DNA of 33,176 nucleotides. Source: an uncultured Clostridia bacterium. Its GTDB lineage: Bacteria > Bacillota > Clostridia > Oscillospirales > Oscillospiraceae. The position numbers and the translations under genes are program-made. How positions within the stretch are numbered: the first letter of the stretch is position 1; each line of letters begins with the position of its first letter. The notes under the pieces are model-generated. The model was not told the origin of the DNA and searched no databases. It saw nothing but the letters and a program-made list of their open reading frames with translations. The DNA lies in assembly GCA_946629065.1 (NCBI GenBank), contig CAMOXK010000017.1, positions 1 through 33,176 of the forward strand, read 5' to 3'. Of this stretch, positions 30,508 to 33,176 are shown in pieces.

Positions 30508-31205
30508 GGGGAACAACAAAGCCCCGGGCAGGAACTGCCGCCCTTGGCTCCCCCTCCGGGGGAGCTGTCAGCGGAGCTGACGGAAGGGGTTCGCCGTGAC
30601 TGAGGGAGTCAATTTCCCGCCTCTGGCATAGGGGCGCATCACGATGCGCCCGCCCAAGCCTTCCCCCCTCAGGGGGAAGGTGCCCCAGTGCGCACACTGG
30701 GGCGGATGAGGTCCCCGTCCTCTGTAGGGGAGGGCCCTCCCAGCAGAAACAGCTTTTGCTTTCCAGAACAGGCGGGGCGAGTTCGTACACAGCTGCGAAT
30801 TTGCCCCGCCTTCCTTCGTGCGTTTCGTTTTCCCGCCGGGCGACCGCAAGGGTCGCCCCTACTACTTTGTCACGCTATAAACTTTGCTTTCCACCTCATC
30901 CGTCACGGCCCTTGCGGGAGACGGGCCGCGCCACCTTCCGCTCGAGGGGAAGGCTTGAATTCGTGCGTTTCTTGGCTTCCCCTTGAGGGGAAGCTGTCGC
31001 GTCAGCGACTGATGAGGTGTTGTATAAACAGCGTCATGTTTTACTTGTGACAGCGTACTACGCATGAACCCTCGGTCCCACTGTAGGGGCCGGCGTCCTC
31101 GACGGCCCGCACAGCACGCAGCGCTGTCATGGCTTCGCACAGCGAAGGGACTCGCCCCGCCTTTCTTGCCTCCCCCTCCGGGGGAGGTGGATCCGGGCTT
31201 TCCAC
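30469..31205. repeat. Dense field of two-hairpin and GTAGGGG repeats
   Basis: An 821-bp region (30508-31328) without a credible gene. Units at about 30469-30511 (GGCC-GAA-GGCC), 30543-30592 (GTCAGC-GGA-GCTGAC), 30653-30710 (CCCCAGTG-CGCA-CACTGGGG), 30891-30952 (inverted, CGCGGCCC/GGGCCGTG), 30971-31019 (GTCGC-GTCA-GCGAC) and 31168-31205 (TCCGGGC/GCCCGGA). GTAGGGG elements at 30723, 30841 (inverted) and 31084. A hairpin GGCGGGGC/GCCCCGCC at 30771-30810 has TTCGTACA in its loop. The units at 30891 and 30971 face each other. Confidence 0.85.
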
Positions 31206-31250
31206 AGCCCGGAACCGGAAGGGGAAGCCTTCGAACGAGTATCCGATCCA

Positions 31251-31287
31251 TCAAAAGCACCCCGGGGACGAAAGTCCTCGGGGTGCT
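31251..31287 (-). terminator. Terminator of the XRE gene
   Basis: AGCACCCCGGGGAC (31256-31269) pairs with GTCCTCGGGGTGCT (31274-31287) with one mismatch and a GAAA tetraloop. On the minus strand it is followed by TTTT. Confidence 0.8.
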
Positions 31288-31328
31288 GTGTTCAGGATCA
31301 AGTTGCGCTGTATCAGGCGAGGTCAAAC

Positions 31329-31568
31329 TCAATCGAAAAATAATTCCTCGATCGAAACACCCAGCACCTTGGCAAGGCCATACAATTCAATGTCCGTCAC
31401 AGTGCGCTGCTTGTCTTCGATCCGAGAGATGGAGCCGCGGCAGATATAGATCGCAAGGGTTTCCAGACGATCCGAAAGCATCTGCTGGCTCATTTTCTGC
31501 TCTGTGCGCAGCTTCCGAACCTTATCTCCCACCATGTTCTGGGCTTTTCCGTCAATGATTCGTGCCAT
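31329..31568 (-). CDS. XRE-family HTH transcriptional regulator
   Basis: 79 residues from ATG 31568, with AAAGGAG upstream. A single Cro/CI-type HTH fills the protein: VGDKVRKLRTEQKMSQQMLS, then GSISRIEDKQRTVTDIELYG and LAKVLGVSIEELF. The segment between the second helix and recognition helix is long (DRLETLAIYICRG), a form common in small Clostridial regulators. No sensor domain is present, so it should act as a simple dimeric repressor. It faces the small coiled-coil gene across 112 bp containing two near-identical palindromes that are its probable operators. Confidence 0.9.
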   Translation of the reverse strand: MARIIDGKAQNMVGDKVRKLRTEQKMSQQMLSDRLETLAIYICRGSISRIEDKQRTVTDIELYGLAKVLGVSIEELFFD

Positions 31569-31581
31569 GCGTGTACGCTCC

Positions 31582-31651
31582 TTTGTCTTGACTTAGGACA
31601 AAGCTAAGCGTAAACTACAGAACAAGAATTCTTGTCCTGTTATAGGACAAG
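31582..31651. promoter_or_regulatory. Operator array between the XRE gene and its neighbour
   Basis: Operator 1 (31631-31651) is CTTGTCCT-N5-AGGACAAG. Operator 2 (31582-31602) is TTTGTC, 9 nt, GGACAAA. Aligned as 21-mers they agree at most positions (TTGTC-TG---TAGGACAA). Their centres are 49 bp apart. A third perfect palindrome, ACAAGAATTCTTGT (31622-31635), overlaps operator 1 and shares its half-site. Confidence 0.75.
31588..31616 (+). promoter_or_regulatory. Promoter of the small coiled-coil gene
   Basis: TTGACT, 17 bp, TAAACT. The -35 box lies inside operator 2, and operator 1 lies in the 5' leader, so repressor binding would block initiation. Confidence 0.7.
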
Positions 31652-31680
31652 GCAGAAATATTGCATGGACGGGTGTGAAT

Positions 31681-31917
31681 ATGGACTACAGAAAAGGATT
31701 GCTCCTGGCCTCAGTGGCGCGGCTGTATAGCCTGGGCGTAGACCTGGAGGCGGCGCGGGCCAAGCTCAAAGAGTTGGTGGAGCAGGGCGTTGGCTATGAC
31801 TCTCACGAGATGATACGTTCCTACCAAAATTTCAAGGAGCTGGATCAGCAGTGGAAAACCCTGGAGCAGCAGTATTTGGAGCTGCGGGACGAGATCGTGA
31901 AGGATGGGAGAAACTGA
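31681..31917 (+). CDS. Small coiled-coil protein, unknown function
   Basis: 78 residues from ATG 31681; a GTG two codons earlier (31675) is possible, and the ribosome site (GGACGGG) is weak. The sequence MDYRKGLLLASVARLYSLGV, then LEAARAKLKELVEQGVGYDS, ends in a helical LDQQWKTLEQQYLELRDEIV likely to form a coiled coil. No signal peptide, membrane segment or known motif. It is divergent from the XRE regulator and controlled by a promoter overlapping that regulator's probable operators, so the two form a regulatory pair. It could be an effector, an anti-repressor, or one half of a toxin-antitoxin-like module; nothing in the sequence decides this. Confidence 0.7.
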   Translation: MDYRKGLLLASVARLYSLGVDLEAARAKLKELVEQGVGYDSHEMIRSYQNFKELDQQWKTLEQQYLELRDEIVKDGRN

Positions 31918-31931
31918 GGCACATTTTGGCG

Positions 31932-32028
31932 CGGATTGCCACACCAGTGACATCGGTCACTTAAGTGAGTCTCCAAATCTTTGATTTGGCTAAGGCGAAC
32001 TTACACCTGTGGCGGGTTCGCAATGACA
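31932..32028. repeat. GGATTGCCAC/GCAATGACA repeat element
   Basis: Begins CGGATTGCCAC and ends GTTCGCAATGACA, the same ends as the units at 5341-5446, with a different interior (CCAGTGACATCGGTCACT followed by about 55 bp). No coding capacity. Confidence 0.65.
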
Positions 32029-32052
32029 ATCTCTCTCCCACTTCTCCCACGC

Positions 32053-32083
32053 AAAAAGCAGAGGCGTTTGCCTCTGCTTTTTT
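32053..32083. terminator. Bidirectional intrinsic terminator
   Basis: GCAGAGGC and GCCTCTGC with loop GTTT, flanked by A5 and T6. It separates the small gene from the convergent PEP/pyruvate-binding gene. Confidence 0.9.
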
Positions 32084-32118
32084 GTGTCTATCTCATTTTC
32101 TGGCTGCCCGCCCCGCGT

Positions 32119-33176
32119 TTACATCCCGCCGAGGAAGCACTCCTGGCTGGCCATTTCGGCGTAGAGGATGGCCTCCCGGTCCCGCAGGTCGCAGACCCGG
32201 ATGACGCCCTCGAACATGCTGTCCCCGGTGAGCTCTTTGTAGCGGTCCGGGCAGGCGTCGAAGAGCTCCTCCCGGAACTCGCAGCCCGCCTCGCCCTGAT
32301 AGAGCGCCGCGTAGAAGATGCCGGACTCCACCAGGTCCTGGAAGAAGTGGCTGCCGTAGCTCAGCTCCGGCCGCAGCCCGTGGGAGGAATAGGCCAGCTC
32401 GCAGATGCAGGCGAAGCGGTTGATCTCCGCAAAACCCACCGGCACGCCAAGGCTGGGCGTGGTGGTGCCCCAGCGGCCGGGGCCCAGGAGGATGGCATGC
32501 TGGTCCTTCAAGGCGCTGTTCAGCAGGCCGATCTGTCGCGCCACCTGGTATTTCCGCTGCTCCGGCAGGTCCAGATAGGGCCCCACCTTCACAAAGACCA
32601 CGTGCTTCACCGGGATGGCGGCGTTGCCGCCCATGAAGTTGCCCTTTATGTGCCAGAAGAAGTCCTTCACCTTGGGCTTCACGCCGGCCTGGCCCAGGCC
32701 CCGGGTCTGGATGGTCCGGCACTGCAGCAGGTTCACCCGGTACTCCCCGTCGGGCCGGAAGTTGCAGGCGTATTCGATGTCCACCGGGTACTGGTAGGTC
32801 TGGGCCACGATGGCCATGATCCGCTTCATCACGGCGGCAAAGTCCGTCCGCCGCAGGAGCTTGCGGAAGTTCAGCAGATCCGGGATCGGCTCGTTGTAGA
32901 GCCCGTATTCCCGGAAGCGGGCCGCCGCGGCGGTGTCCGGCTCCATAAAGAGGCCGGTGTCGGTGCCGATGGCCCTCTTGTCCAGCTGCTCCAGATCCAC
33001 GGTGGTGAAGCAGTTGCGCCGCAGGTCGATGGCGTCCACCTTGTGCTGGCTGTACTTGTACTCGTCCCCGTAGGCCACCATCAGCGGCGCGGTGGGGTTA
33101 TCCAGCCGGATGAAGCGGGCATAGTCGTCCGCCTCCCGGTCCACGGCCCGGGTGCCCATGCCGAAGACCAGCCGCA
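32119..33176 (-). CDS. PEP/pyruvate-binding domain protein (PPDK/PEP synthase N-domain type), N-terminus beyond window
   Basis: The frame is open through the right edge; the Met at 33159 is internal (RLVFGMGTRAVDR), so the gene continues upstream. About 352 residues are visible. GMGTRAVDR with DYARFIRLDNPTAP is characteristic of the ATP-grasp-like PEP/pyruvate-binding domain of PpsA/PPDK relatives. Further on, YPVDIEYACNFRPDGEYRVN is the ATP-site segment (V-D-I-E, then L-Q-C-R). The remaining C-terminal part (ILLGPGRWGTTTPSLGVPVG, SYGSHFFQDLVESGIFYAAL) belongs to the subfamily that lacks the phospho-His and PEP-utilising domains of PPDK, so it is not a complete PEP synthase. Its biological role is not established. 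A strong terminator follows the stop. Confidence 0.85.
   Translation of the reverse strand, partial: RLVFGMGTRAVDREADDYARFIRLDNPTAPLMVAYGDEYKYSQHKVDAIDLRRNCFTTVDLEQLDKRAIGTDTGLFMEPDTAAAARFREYGLYNEPIPDLLNFRKLLRRTDFAAVMKRIMAIVAQTYQYPVDIEYACNFRPDGEYRVNLLQCRTIQTRGLGQAGVKPKVKDFFWHIKGNFMGGNAAIPVKHVVFVKVGPYLDLPEQRKYQVARQIGLLNSALKDQHAILLGPGRWGTTTPSLGVPVGFAEINRFACICELAYSSHGLRPELSYGSHFFQDLVESGIFYAALYQGEAGCEFREELFDACPDRYKELTGDSMFEGVIRVCDLRDREAILYAEMASQECFLGGM

Noticed and set aside
30688-31558. Several 70-165-residue ORFs in the repeat field
   Set aside because: Translated repeats with no ribosome site, atypical composition and no conserved domains.
1-33176. tRNA, rRNA, integrase or transposase genes
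   Set aside because: Read through both strands without recognising any; the mobile-looking elements here are all non-coding.

Overview
The window reads as a chromosomal segment of a high-GC, spore-forming, anaerobic Firmicute of the Oscillospiraceae type (Oscillibacter/Flavonifractor/Lawsonibacter-like). The evidence is a clear Spo0A with Spo0A-box-like sites upstream, good sigma-A promoters (TTGnnn-17-TAnnnT), strong AGGAGG ribosome sites, a TAXI-type TRAP transporter, UgpC/MsmX-type sugar ATPase, and intergenic regions packed with GC-rich hairpin repeats. Species cannot be fixed from the sequence alone. No rRNA, tRNA, CRISPR array, IS transposase or prophage core gene was seen.

Layout. 1-5.5 kb: carbohydrate metabolism. 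A 3'-truncated GH2 beta-galactosidase (minus), a structured RNA leader in front of a UgpC/MsmX-like ATPase, a class I aminotransferase (minus) and a divergent galactokinase-like GHMP kinase that lacks the usual catalytic Asp. 5.5-10.5 kb: cell-surface functions. Two tandem VanY-type M15 peptidases (one with an altered active site), a metallo-beta-lactamase-fold hydrolase, a poly-leucine-signal lipoprotein, and a lipoprotein-anchored barnase homologue. 10.5-13.1 kb: spo0A, then an AT-richer two-gene insert coding for zinc-ribbon/YbjQ and zinc-ribbon/CFI-box proteins. 13.2-16.5 kb: a four-gene minus operon (small helical protein, Cys-type alpha/beta hydrolase, flavoprotein, cyclophilin-like lipoprotein) facing a LysR regulator, with a textbook T-N11-A box between them. 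17-22 kb: ECF sigma factor, its membrane-bound partner, and a large lipoprotein with a solute-binding-protein-like C-terminal half. 22.4-25 kb: thrC and a fold-III PLP enzyme (D-serine dehydratase/D-threonine aldolase type), minus. 25.2-28.2 kb: TAXI-TRAP binding protein and fused permease. 28.4-30.5 kb: a YcxB-like membrane protein and an ApgM-type mutase/proposed homoserine kinase. 30.5-32 kb: a dense repeat field and a divergent XRE regulator/small coiled-coil protein pair with operator-like palindromes. 32.1 kb to the end: the C-terminal part of a PEP/pyruvate-binding-domain protein (minus).

The most unusual non-genic structure is a family of about fifteen two-hairpin repeat units in the intergenic regions. 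Their stems covary between copies, one copy carries a clean about 114-bp nested insertion visible by comparison with a sister copy, and one unit supplies the last 12 codons and stop of the ApgM-like gene. Together with the candidate RNA leader, the LysR box, the XRE operator array, and the barnase with no barstar in sight, these are the best leads for follow-up.
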